From Pseudooceanicola atlanticus (GTDB taxonomy: Bacteria > Pseudomonadota > Alphaproteobacteria > Rhodobacterales > Rhodobacteraceae), in the NCBI RefSeq assembly GCF_000768315.1, contig NZ_AQQX01000003.1, positions 1 through 64,000 on the forward strand: a DNA stretch of 64,000 nt. Direction: 5' to 3'. The notes beneath the pieces were generated by a model that had not been told where the DNA came from, ran no database searches, and saw only the letters and a program-made list of their open reading frames with translations. How positions within the stretch are numbered: position 1 is the stretch's first letter; each line of letters starts with the position of its first letter. The position numbers and the translations under genes were made by a program. Below are positions 41,732 to 49,873 of the stretch, in pieces.

Positions 41732-43531
41732 CTACTCTGCCGCCTCGATCTCTTCGTTCAAGATAGGCAATTGTATCTCGAAAACAGCCCCACCCGCCTC
41801 TGCGTTCCGTGCGGTGAGCCGGCCGCCGAGGTCGTTGACGATCCCCGAGGAGATGGCAAGCCCCAGTCCAACCCCGTCTCCGGGCTGCTTGGTGGTGTAG
41901 AAAGGCTCGAACAGATCATCGAGGTTCTCGATCCCCGTGCCGTTGTCCCGGACGGTGATCGTGGCGGTTTCCCCGGCACTCAGGATGACATCGATCGCCG
42001 GATTCTCGACCGAGGAGGTCGCATCCAGCGCATTGCGCAACAGGTTGATCAGCACCTGTTCCAGGCGCAGCCGATCGGCCATCACCATGACCTGCCGTTC
42101 GGGCAGCGCACGGGTGATACGGACCTGTCTCTGGCGCAGCTGCGGCTCCATCATGGACAGGGCCGAGGCCAGGGAATCCCCAACGTCTACAGGGGCAAAC
42201 GTGTCTCCGCCCTTGCGCGCGTAGGATTTCAGCTGGCGGGTGATCGCGCCCATCCGGCCGATCAGGTCGTCGATCCGCTGGAACGACGACAGCGCCTCTT
42301 CGGGCCGGTTGCGCCGCAGCAGCAGCGCGGCCCCGGCCAGGTAGGTCTTCATCGCGGCCAGCGGCTGGTTCAGCTCGTGGCTGACAGCCGCCGACATCTC
42401 GCCCAGGGCGGCCAGCTTCGACGATTGCGCCAGCGTCTGTTCCGCCACTTTCAGCGATTGCTGCATGCGTTCCCGCTCGGCGATTTCCCGCTGCAGCCTT
42501 TCGTTCAAGGCGCGAAGTTCCGCCGATTCCTCCTGGAAGAACGCCATGCGCAACGCGTTCTTCCGGCTCAGCGCGTAAAACGCCAGCGCCAGCAGGATGG
42601 CAAATCCCATGATTTCCAGTGCCAGAACGCCGTTCACCTTCTCGCGGACGCTGGAATAGGTGGTGAAGGACGCGATCTGCCAGCCCCGGAACGGCAGCCG
42701 CGACGACACCCGCATCACCGCCTCGCCCTTCACATAGGCATCAGCCGGCAGGACGGACCAGTCCGCGGTCGCCTGGATGGCCCGCTGGATGGCGCTGTCG
42801 GGCGGTTCGCGCACCAGCGCCGCACCCTCGGTCAGGCCGCGCCAGCGCGGTTCCGTCGCCAGGATGATGTTGCCGGTCGAGTCGGTCACCAGCACCGCGT
42901 CGGAAATCCCCGCCCAGGCCCGTTCGAATTTCTGCAGGTCGACCTCGACGACGATGACGCCGGCGGTTTCGCCCTGGCTTTCCACCTTACGCGAATAGGT
43001 AAAGCGATAGCCGATGCCCTCCCGCTCCGCGACGGTGAAGACGGTCGACGAGGATCGCAGCGCGTCGACGAAATGCCCGGTCCCGGCATGGGCCTCGCCC
43101 AGGCGGTTGCGGTCGGTCGCGGCCACGGTGCGCCCATCCCGGTCCAGCAGCATCAGCGAGGCCGCGCCGATCTCGTCGACGAAGGAAATCAGCCGCTGGG
43201 TGGATTGCGAGAAATCGTTGGAATTGAGCGCGCCGATCAGCGCCGGGTCACGGCTCAGCAACTGCGGCACGATGGAATTCCGGCGCAGCTCCGACACCAG
43301 GTTGCCGCCGTAAAGCGCCAGCCGCAGCTCGGCCCGGTTGCGGGTGTTCTGGGTGAACCGGTCGGTCAGCGCGGAATTGGTGACCCAGATCACCACCGAC
43401 GCCACCAGCACGAAGATCAGCAACGCGATCCGTGTTCGCCAGGAAATCGTCCGCCGCCCGGTCACAGTGCTGCGACGGCCGGATTGCCCCAGCCCGAAAC
43501 GTCCAGAATTGCCCTGCGAAGCGTCGGCCAT
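41732..43531 (-). CDS. dctB: DctB-like sensor histidine kinase
   Basis: A 599-residue membrane kinase with two hydrophobic segments (about residues 33-52 and 300-320) around a periplasmic double-PAS-like sensor. A cytoplasmic coiled coil, the H-box AAVSHELNQPLAAMKTYL, the N-box LINLLRNALDAT, and G-boxes DNGTGI and GVGLGLAI follow. DctB-family kinases sense C4-dicarboxylates. No dctPQM transporter genes are in the window. Confidence 0.88.
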   Translation of the reverse strand: MADASQGNSGRFGLGQSGRRSTVTGRRTISWRTRIALLIFVLVASVVIWVTNSALTDRFTQNTRNRAELRLALYGGNLVSELRRNSIVPQLLSRDPALIGALNSNDFSQSTQRLISFVDEIGAASLMLLDRDGRTVAATDRNRLGEAHAGTGHFVDALRSSSTVFTVAEREGIGYRFTYSRKVESQGETAGVIVVEVDLQKFERAWAGISDAVLVTDSTGNIILATEPRWRGLTEGAALVREPPDSAIQRAIQATADWSVLPADAYVKGEAVMRVSSRLPFRGWQIASFTTYSSVREKVNGVLALEIMGFAILLALAFYALSRKNALRMAFFQEESAELRALNERLQREIAERERMQQSLKVAEQTLAQSSKLAALGEMSAAVSHELNQPLAAMKTYLAGAALLLRRNRPEEALSSFQRIDDLIGRMGAITRQLKSYARKGGDTFAPVDVGDSLASALSMMEPQLRQRQVRITRALPERQVMVMADRLRLEQVLINLLRNALDATSSVENPAIDVILSAGETATITVRDNGTGIENLDDLFEPFYTTKQPGDGVGLGLAISSGIVNDLGGRLTARNAEAGGAVFEIQLPILNEEIEAAE

Positions 43532-43591
43532 GGCTCAGCTTACGTCACGGTCAGCCGCCGCTCAAGCGGCGCGCAACCCGGGCCGCACGGC

Positions 43592-44260
43592 TCAGGCGGA
43601 AACCAGCCCGCCCACGAGGTGAGTGAACATCGCCCGCCCGTCGCTGCCGCCCAGGGCCTCGTCCGCGGCGCGCTCCGGATGGGGCATCATGCCCAGGACC
43701 CGGCGATTGGCGCTCAGCACGCCCGCCACATCCCCGGCCGACCCGTTGGGGTTGTCGTTGTAGGTAAAGGCGATCCGGTCCTCGCCCTCCAGCTGGGCCA
43801 GCAGCTCCGCATCGGCCTGGTAATTGCCGTCGTGATGCGCAATCGGGATCTGCAATTCCGTGCCGGCATTCCAGGCGCGGGTGAAATCGCTGTCGCTGGT
43901 GCGCACGGTCAGCGGCACTGTGCGGCAGATGTATTTCAGGTTGGCATTGCGGATCAGCGCGCCGGGCAGGATCCGCGTCTCCGTCAGGATCTGGAACCCG
44001 TTGCAGATGCCCAGGGCATAGCCGCCCCGCTCCACATGCGCCTTCAGCGACGCGCAGATCGGCGAGTTTGCCGCGATCGCCCCGCAGCGCAGGTAATCCC
44101 CGTAAGAGAAACCGCCCGGCACGCCGACGATATCGACGCCGTCGGGCAGCGTGTCGTCCTTGTGCCAGACCATGGTCACATCGGCGCCCGCCTTCTCGAA
44201 GGCGACCTTCAGGTCACGGTCGCAGTTGGAACCCGGAAAAACGAGGATGGCGGCTTTCAT
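43592..44260 (-). CDS. purQ: Phosphoribosylformylglycinamidine synthase subunit PurQ
   Basis: The glutaminase subunit of FGAM synthase supplies ammonia in purine synthesis. The 222-residue class I amidotransferase has the nucleophile Cys in LGICNGFQ (near residue 86) and the PHPE pair near the C-terminus. It starts AAILVFPGSNCDRDL; the start at 44260 is unambiguous. Its partner purS lies about 3.9 kb away, across inserted genes. Confidence 0.96.
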   Translation of the reverse strand: MKAAILVFPGSNCDRDLKVAFEKAGADVTMVWHKDDTLPDGVDIVGVPGGFSYGDYLRCGAIAANSPICASLKAHVERGGYALGICNGFQILTETRILPGALIRNANLKYICRTVPLTVRTSDSDFTRAWNAGTELQIPIAHHDGNYQADAELLAQLEGEDRIAFTYNDNPNGSAGDVAGVLSANRRVLGMMPHPERAADEALGGSDGRAMFTHLVGGLVSA

Positions 44261-44271
44261 GGTGGCGTCTC

Positions 44272-45309
44272 CTAAGACGAGAAATCCGTGATGACGGCCA
44301 CGCCCGGCGGCGTTGGCCCGTTGAACGCTGCCAGTTCCGCCCCGGTCTTGGACAGCGGGATCTCGCGCGCGATAAGCGGGCTCATATCCACCTTTCCGCT
44401 CTGGATCAATCCAAGCAGCGACGGATAGCGCCACGATGGCATCCCGCGGGTGCCGTAGAGTGCGATATTGCCCTGGTAGACGGCAGACATGTTCACCTGC
44501 ATCTGCGCCGTATGGCCCACGGGCATGCCCACCTGCACGTGCCGGCCCAGCGGGCGCAGGCATTCCAGCGACCCGTTCACCGTGGCCTCGATGCCAAGCG
44601 CCTCGACGCTGACATGGGCGCCGCCGCCGGTCATCTCCTTGATCTGCGCGCCGACATCGCCGCCAGAGGCATTGACCGCCGCGTCGATGCCAAGGCTCAG
44701 CGCATGGTCCAGCTTCTCCTGCACCACGTCCACGACCACCACATGCGCGCCAAGCGCCTTGCCCAGCAGCGCCGCCGACAGACCGATGCCCCCGGTGCCA
44801 TGCACCGCCAGCCATTCCCCGCCCTGCAGCGCCGCGCGCCCGGTCAGCGCATGCCAGGACGTCGTCACCCGGCAGCCCAGCCCGGCGGCCAGCGTGGGCG
44901 ACATGCCCTCGGGCAGGCGCGCCAGGTTGTGATCGCGCGGCACGGCGACATATTCGGCAAAGGCCCCCGGTTCGATGAAGCCCGGCAGGCGCTGGTCGAG
45001 GCAGGTGTTCTGCGCCCCCGCCTGGCATTGCGGACAGGATCCGCAGGCCAGGATGAACGGCGCCACCAGCACATCGCCTACCTGCCACTGGCTGTCCGGG
45101 CCGGTCTCGACCACCTCGCCGCAATATTCGTGCCCGCCGATCTGGCCCGGCTTCACGCGGGGATGTTCGCCCACCCAGCCGTGCCAGTCGCTGCGACAGA
45201 CCCCGCAGGCCAGCACCTTCAGGATCACCCCGTCCTCGGGACAGGCCGGATAGGGCACATCCTCGATCGACAGGTCCTCGTTATAGGCTCTCAGTACCGC
45301 GGCACGCAT
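44272..45309 (-). CDS. Zinc-dependent alcohol dehydrogenase
   Basis: A 345-residue medium-chain dehydrogenase. Catalytic zinc ligands are in GVCRSDWHG (Cys, near residue 37) and GGHEYCGE. The structural zinc loop CGSCPQCQAGAQNTC has four Cys. The cofactor fold is GTGGIGLSAALLGKALGA. The substrate is not predictable from sequence. It ends 12 bp before purQ on the same strand, so it may share its transcript. Confidence 0.9.
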   Translation of the reverse strand: MRAAVLRAYNEDLSIEDVPYPACPEDGVILKVLACGVCRSDWHGWVGEHPRVKPGQIGGHEYCGEVVETGPDSQWQVGDVLVAPFILACGSCPQCQAGAQNTCLDQRLPGFIEPGAFAEYVAVPRDHNLARLPEGMSPTLAAGLGCRVTTSWHALTGRAALQGGEWLAVHGTGGIGLSAALLGKALGAHVVVVDVVQEKLDHALSLGIDAAVNASGGDVGAQIKEMTGGGAHVSVEALGIEATVNGSLECLRPLGRHVQVGMPVGHTAQMQVNMSAVYQGNIALYGTRGMPSWRYPSLLGLIQSGKVDMSPLIAREIPLSKTGAELAAFNGPTPPGVAVITDFSS

Positions 45310-45571
45310 GGATCACTCCTCCCGTATCTCCCGCGGCCAGATGACCCGGCGGCCGGCCAAAGATCAAGCGTTCCGGGCGTCAGGCAGTGTTGCCCGGCGC
45401 ACGCCCCGTTAACCCGGGGCCCCCGGCAGCGGCGCACCGACGCAATACCGACGTGATACCGACGCGATGCCGATAGGCCCGCAACGCCCCGAAACCCCTG
45501 TTAACCCTGGCCGCGGGGCCGATTCGCCGGCTCCGCCGTTGCCGACCACCGCACGGTGCCCCCGCAACACC

Positions 45572-46078
45572 TCAGCCGACCTTGGGCGGTTCCACCTCTT
45601 CGGGCGTCACAGACGACCCCTCTGCGGGCGGAGGCCGCCGCCATTGCACCATGTCATAGAGCGCCTGCGGGCTCATCCGCTGGGCATTCGCCATGCCAAG
45701 TGCCGCGGCGCAGATCTCGGAACAGAACCACTTCGCCTCGTCATGCCGGGCCAGCGAAAACACTTGCGAGAACAGGATGCCCACGTAATCGTACCTGGCC
45801 CCTAACCTCTTGCGAATAAAGGTGACAATCTCTGCGGCGTCTGAGTTCACCTCGACCAGGTCCCAGCTTTCCACCTTCAGCGTGATGGGCTTTTCCCGCA
45901 CCCCGCCATCGCGCCCCGACGACGACAGGCACAGGTGCTCCTGCCCCAATTCCGCCGGCCCCTCGATCAGCTCCACATGGCTGTAGGGCGACCGCGTGGC
46001 GAACCGGATCAGCCCGTCCTGGAGGCGGTGCCAAATGGACGATCCGCGCCCCTTGTAGAATGCCAAAGTAATCATCAC
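45572..46078 (-). CDS. Permuted papain-like (NlpC/P60-related) protein
   Basis: The 168-residue protein has the order His-then-Cys of permuted papain-like folds: RSPYSHVEL (His near residue 34) and KWFCSEICAAALG (Cys near residue 118). Similar small proteins occur in phage and bacterial genomes and may cut amide bonds in peptides or lipids. There is no signal peptide. The Pro/Glu-rich tail is probably disordered. The 262 bp between it and the dehydrogenase hold nothing I can identify. Confidence 0.65.
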   Translation of the reverse strand: MMITLAFYKGRGSSIWHRLQDGLIRFATRSPYSHVELIEGPAELGQEHLCLSSSGRDGGVREKPITLKVESWDLVEVNSDAAEIVTFIRKRLGARYDYVGILFSQVFSLARHDEAKWFCSEICAAALGMANAQRMSPQALYDMVQWRRPPPAEGSSVTPEEVEPPKVG

Positions 46079-46263
46079 GGCCCTCCGCTGCTCTGGATCA
46101 GCCTAACCGCCTTGGATCACAGGCAAAAGTAGGCCTTTCCCGACCTTTTCGGCAATTTCAGAACCGTCCTGAGACCGCGAAAAAGTTTGCTCCACTCGCG
46201 TAATACGGGCAATCTGAACGCCATGTCGAACATCCGAACCCCAGACCTCTCCGAGGCCGGAAA

Positions 46264-47424
46264 GTGACGCCCCGCGGCTTTGCCGAGGCGGAGTTCCTGA
46301 CCCGCCTGTCCCGCGCACAAGCCGCCATGCAAACCGCTGACATCGCGGCGCTTTTCCTGACCACCGAACCCGAGATTCGCTACTTCACCGGCTTCCTCAC
46401 CCGCTTCTGGGAAAGCCCCACGCGCCCCTGGTTCCTGGTCGTTCCCGCGCAGGGCGATCCCGTTGCCGTCATCCCCTCCATCGGTGGCCACCTCATGGGG
46501 CAAAGCTGGATCACCGACATCCGCACCTGGCGCGCGCCCGACTATGACGACGACGGCGTGACGCTCCTTGCCGACACGCTCGCCGAACTCACCCCCAAGG
46601 GTGCGCGCATCGGTCTGCCCAGTGGTCGCGAGACCCATCTGCGGATGCCGTTACAGGATTTTCAGCGCCTTCAGTCGCTCCTCCCGGACCGCGATTTCAC
46701 CAATGATGCCAATATCATGCGCGGCTTGCGTGAAGTGAAGTCCGAAGCGGAGATCGAAAAGCTCCGCGCTGCCTGCACCATCGCCTCCGCCGCCTTTTCC
46801 AGCGTGCCGGACATCGCCAGACCGGGCATTCCCCTGGCGAAGGTCTTCCGCGACTTCCAGCGCCTCTGCCTCGCCGAAGGAGCCGATTGGGTGCCCTACC
46901 TCGCCGGCGCCGCGGCCCCCGGTGGCTATGGCGATGTGATCTCTCCGGCCGATGATCGCCCGCTGGCCAAGGGCGATGTGCTGATGCTGGATACCGGTCT
47001 GGTCCATGACGGCTACTTCTCTGATTTTGATCGCAATTTCAGCATTGGCCGGGCTTCGCCACAGGTTCGCGACGCCCATGTGAAATTGATCGAGGCGACC
47101 CAGGCCGCCTTTGCCATCGCCCGCCCCGGCGCCACCGCCGCCGACCTCTTCCACGCCATGGACCGGATCGTCACCGGCGGCGCTGGCGGGTCGGATGCCG
47201 GGCGGCTGGGGCATGGGCTGGGCATGCAATTGACCGAACCGCCCTCGCTCATCCCCGCAGATGACACGCCGCTGGTCCCCGGCATGGTGCTGACCCTCGA
47301 ACCGGGGATCGAGGTCACACCGGGACGCATCATGGTGCACGAGGAAAACATCGTCATCCGAGAGACCGGGGCGGAGTGGCTGTCACTTCCCGCACCCCCT
47401 GAGATTGTCGAGATAACCTCATGA
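46264..47424 (+). CDS. M24-family peptidase (Xaa-Pro/ectoine hydrolase-like)
   Basis: The 386-residue protein has a creatinase-type N-terminal domain and a C-terminal pita-bread fold. Metal ligands are visible in MLDTGLVHDGYFSDFDRNF (two Asp), LGHGLGM (His), and the Glu residues of LTLEPGIE and VHEENIV. It is close to proline dipeptidases and to ectoine hydrolase (DoeA/EutD). The next gene overlaps by 4 bp and encodes an Asp/Glu racemase-like protein, which supports the ectoine-type pairing but does not prove it. Confidence 0.82.
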   Translation: MTPRGFAEAEFLTRLSRAQAAMQTADIAALFLTTEPEIRYFTGFLTRFWESPTRPWFLVVPAQGDPVAVIPSIGGHLMGQSWITDIRTWRAPDYDDDGVTLLADTLAELTPKGARIGLPSGRETHLRMPLQDFQRLQSLLPDRDFTNDANIMRGLREVKSEAEIEKLRAACTIASAAFSSVPDIARPGIPLAKVFRDFQRLCLAEGADWVPYLAGAAAPGGYGDVISPADDRPLAKGDVLMLDTGLVHDGYFSDFDRNFSIGRASPQVRDAHVKLIEATQAAFAIARPGATAADLFHAMDRIVTGGAGGSDAGRLGHGLGMQLTEPPSLIPADDTPLVPGMVLTLEPGIEVTPGRIMVHEENIVIRETGAEWLSLPAPPEIVEITS

Positions 47425-48167
47425 CAACGCAGATTTTTCCACATGAGATCACGAAGCAGAAACCGCCCCAGATCGGCCTTGTCGTGCTGCAAACCGACGA
47501 AACGATCGAGGTCGATTTCCGCCGTCTCTTCTATGGCGGGGCAGAGCTTCTGGTGACGCGCATCCCCTCGGGCGACGAGGTGACGCCGGAAACCCTCGCC
47601 GCGATGGAGGCCCATATGGCCGACGCCGCGTCCCTGCTGCCCCCCAATACGCCCTTTGCCGCGCTCGGATATGCCTGCACCTCGGGATCGGCCCAGATCG
47701 GGCCAAAGCGCGTGGCCGAGATCCTGCGCCAGACCGTCAGCGCTGACGCCTATACCGACCCGGTCACCGCCCTGGTGGCGGCCTGTGAAACGCTGGGAAT
47801 TCAACGGCTTGGCCTGTTATCTCCCTACATGGCCGCGGTGTCGGACCGGATACGCTCGGTCCTGTCAAACCGCGGGATCGAAACTCCGGTCTTCGGCACC
47901 TTCAACGTCACCAACGAAGCACGGGTGGTCCGCATCACCCCCGCCTCGATCATCCAGGCGGCGGAGATGCTGGCCGCCAAGGGCGGGATCGACGCGCTGT
48001 TTCTCAGCTGTACCAACCTGCGCACGCTCGACGTGATCCAGACGCTGGAACAGCGGCTCGAGATCCCCGTGCTCAGCTCCAACCAGGTGCTGGCCTGGCA
48101 CATGGCAAAAGGGGCCGGAACGCGTCTTGCGCCCGGCCCCTGGGGTCAACTCTCTGAAAACAGGTGA
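47421..48167 (+). CDS. Asp/Glu racemase superfamily protein (EutA/maleate isomerase-like)
   Basis: A 248-residue protein with the two-cysteine active site of this superfamily: GYACTSGSAQIG (near residue 77) and LFLSCTNLRT (near residue 195). Relatives include maleate isomerase, arylmalonate decarboxylase and ectoine-utilisation EutA. The coupling to the M24 peptidase gene suggests both act on the same catabolic substrate. Other ectoine genes are not visible here. Confidence 0.78.
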   Translation: MTTQIFPHEITKQKPPQIGLVVLQTDETIEVDFRRLFYGGAELLVTRIPSGDEVTPETLAAMEAHMADAASLLPPNTPFAALGYACTSGSAQIGPKRVAEILRQTVSADAYTDPVTALVAACETLGIQRLGLLSPYMAAVSDRIRSVLSNRGIETPVFGTFNVTNEARVVRITPASIIQAAEMLAAKGGIDALFLSCTNLRTLDVIQTLEQRLEIPVLSSNQVLAWHMAKGAGTRLAPGPWGQLSENR

Positions 48168-48171
48168 TTTT

Positions 48172-48402
48172 TCAGACCATCTCGACGGAGTAGCTTTCGA
48201 TCACGGTATTGGCGAGAAGCTTCTCGCACATCTCCTTGACCGTGTCCTCGCTGGTGCCGTCGGCCAGGTCCAGTTCGATCACCTTGCCCTGGCGCACACC
48301 CTCGACCCCGTCGAAGCCGAGCGATCCGAGCGCGTGGCGCACCGCCTCGCCCTGCGGGTCCAGAACACCGTTTTTCAGCATGACATGAACACGGGCTTTC
48401 AT
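48172..48402 (-). CDS. purS: Phosphoribosylformylglycinamidine synthase subunit PurS
   Basis: A 76-residue PurS: KARVHVMLKNGVLDPQGEAV is the family start and VIESYSVEM the end. It bridges PurL and PurQ in the FGAM synthase complex. The start at 48402 lies 11 bp after the purC stop. The racemase gene converges from the other side, only 4 bp away. Confidence 0.95.
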   Translation of the reverse strand: MKARVHVMLKNGVLDPQGEAVRHALGSLGFDGVEGVRQGKVIELDLADGTSEDTVKEMCEKLLANTVIESYSVEMV

Positions 48403-48413
48403 CGCGGCACCTT

Positions 48414-49172
48414 TCAGTTGATCAGCGTGGGCTTGGTATGGCCGTTGGATTTGGGCATCACGCCCAGGCGTTTGGCGACTTCGGTATAGGCATCGGTCAG
48501 CGACCCCAGATCGCGGCGGAACACGTCCTTGTCCAGCTTCTGGCCGGTTTCGATGTCCCACAGGCGGCAGCTGTCAGGGCTGATTTCGTCAGCAATGATA
48601 AGACGTTGGAAGTCGCCGTCATAGACGCGGCCGATCTCGATCTTGAAATCGACCAGCTTGATCCCGACGCCGTACATCAGGCCGGACAGGTAGTCGTTCA
48701 CCCGCAGCGCCAGCGCCAGGATGTCGTCCATGTCCTGCTGCGAGGCCCAACCGAAGGCGGCGATATGTTCCTCGGTGACCAGCGGGTCGCCCAGCTTGTC
48801 GTCCTTGTAGCAATATTCGACGATCGGACGCGGCAGCGCGGTGCCTTCCTCGATGCCGAGGCGCTTGGACAGCGACCCTGCGGCGAAGTTGCGCACGATG
48901 ATTTCCAGCGGAATGATCTCGCAGGCGCGCACAAGTTGTTCGCGCATGTTCAGCCGCTCGATGAAATGAGTCGGCACGCCCACATTGGCCAGGCCGGTCA
49001 TGAAGAACTCGCTCAACCGGTTGTTGAGCACGCCCTTGCCCTCGATCGTGGCCTTCTTCTCGGCGTTGAACGCGGTCGCATCGTCTTTGAAATATTGAAC
49101 AATCGTCCCCGGCTGCGGGCCTTCGTAAAGGATCTTCGCCTTGCCTTCGTAGATTTTCTTGCGGCGTGCCAT
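48414..49172 (-). CDS. purC: SAICAR synthase
   Basis: PurC joins aspartate to CAIR with ATP. The 252-residue protein starts [16 protein letters not shown] and contains [18 protein letters not shown] and [11 protein letters not shown], family blocks for nucleotide and substrate binding. The start at 49172 is fixed by the conserved N-terminus. It heads a purC-purS pair and diverges from the ATPase zeta gene, a common Rhodobacteraceae arrangement. Confidence 0.96.
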   Translation of the reverse strand: MARRKKIYEGKAKILYEGPQPGTIVQYFKDDATAFNAEKKATIEGKGVLNNRLSEFFMTGLANVGVPTHFIERLNMREQLVRACEIIPLEIIVRNFAAGSLSKRLGIEEGTALPRPIVEYCYKDDKLGDPLVTEEHIAAFGWASQQDMDDILALALRVNDYLSGLMYGVGIKLVDFKIEIGRVYDGDFQRLIIADEISPDSCRLWDIETGQKLDKDVFRRDLGSLTDAYTEVAKRLGVMPKSNGHTKPTLIN

Positions 49173-49326
49173 GGCTGCCCTTTCTCTGGGTCCGGAAACC
49201 GGCCCCTTCCAGTGTTGCGCCCTCTTAGTCCATGGGCGTGATTGTCGCAAGCGCGGCCCGGCCCTTGCGCGAACGCGCCGGCACGGGCATATCGGGTCCG
49301 AGGATTTTTCACGCAAGGGACACGCC

Positions 49327-49638
49327 ATGAGCACCTTCGACGATCGCGAAAACGCATTCGAGAACAAATATGCCCATGACCAGGAGATGCAGTTCCGCGC
49401 CGAAGCGCGCCGGAACAAGCTGCTGGGCCTGTGGGCGGCAGAGCTGATGGGCAAGACCGGTGACGATGCCGCCGCCTATGCCCGCGAAGTGGTCAAGGCC
49501 GATTTCGAAGAGGCCGGCCACGAGGACGTGGTGCGCAAGGTCGCCGGCGACCTGGGCGACAAGGCCACCGCGGACGAGATCCGCGTGAAGATGGAACAGC
49601 TGCTGAAGGTCGCCAAGGGCCAGCTGGTCGACGAATGA
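49327..49638 (+). CDS. F1-ATPase inhibitor zeta subunit (DUF1476)
   Basis: The 103-residue protein begins [20 protein letters not shown] and continues [19 protein letters not shown], the hallmark of the alphaproteobacterial zeta subunit. It blocks ATP hydrolysis by inserting its N-terminus into F1. The start at 49327 is followed directly by the inhibitory segment. A strong terminator follows. Confidence 0.93.
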   Translation: MSTFDDRENAFENKYAHDQEMQFRAEARRNKLLGLWAAELMGKTGDDAAAYAREVVKADFEEAGHEDVVRKVAGDLGDKATADEIRVKMEQLLKVAKGQLVDE

Positions 49639-49668
49639 TCTGACAGCCCCATACAGGGTCTGATCGAA

Positions 49669-49696
49669 GGGCTGCCCCCGCCGGGGCGGCCCTTTT
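49669..49696 (+). terminator. Intrinsic terminator after the zeta gene
   Basis: GGGCTGCCCC pairs with GGGGCGGCCC around a short loop and is followed by four Ts. Confidence 0.7.
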
Positions 49697-49873
49697 GCGT
49701 GTCTGCAGCGGCGAGATACCTAGAATTGCAGGCAAATCGCTGCAGCGCCCGGCGGCAGCGCCAGCAGGATAGCCCTGATCGCCTGCCCCTCCAAATTTGC
49801 AATGAATTGAGGGTTTAAGGTCCCGGTAGGACATCTCTCCTACTCCTCCTTCCCGGTGAGAGTGGAGAGATTG

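Noticed and set aside
43592-45124. A long fusion of alcohol dehydrogenase region with PurQ
   Set aside because: Only the last 222 residues are PurQ; the rest is the wrong frame of the dehydrogenase gene.
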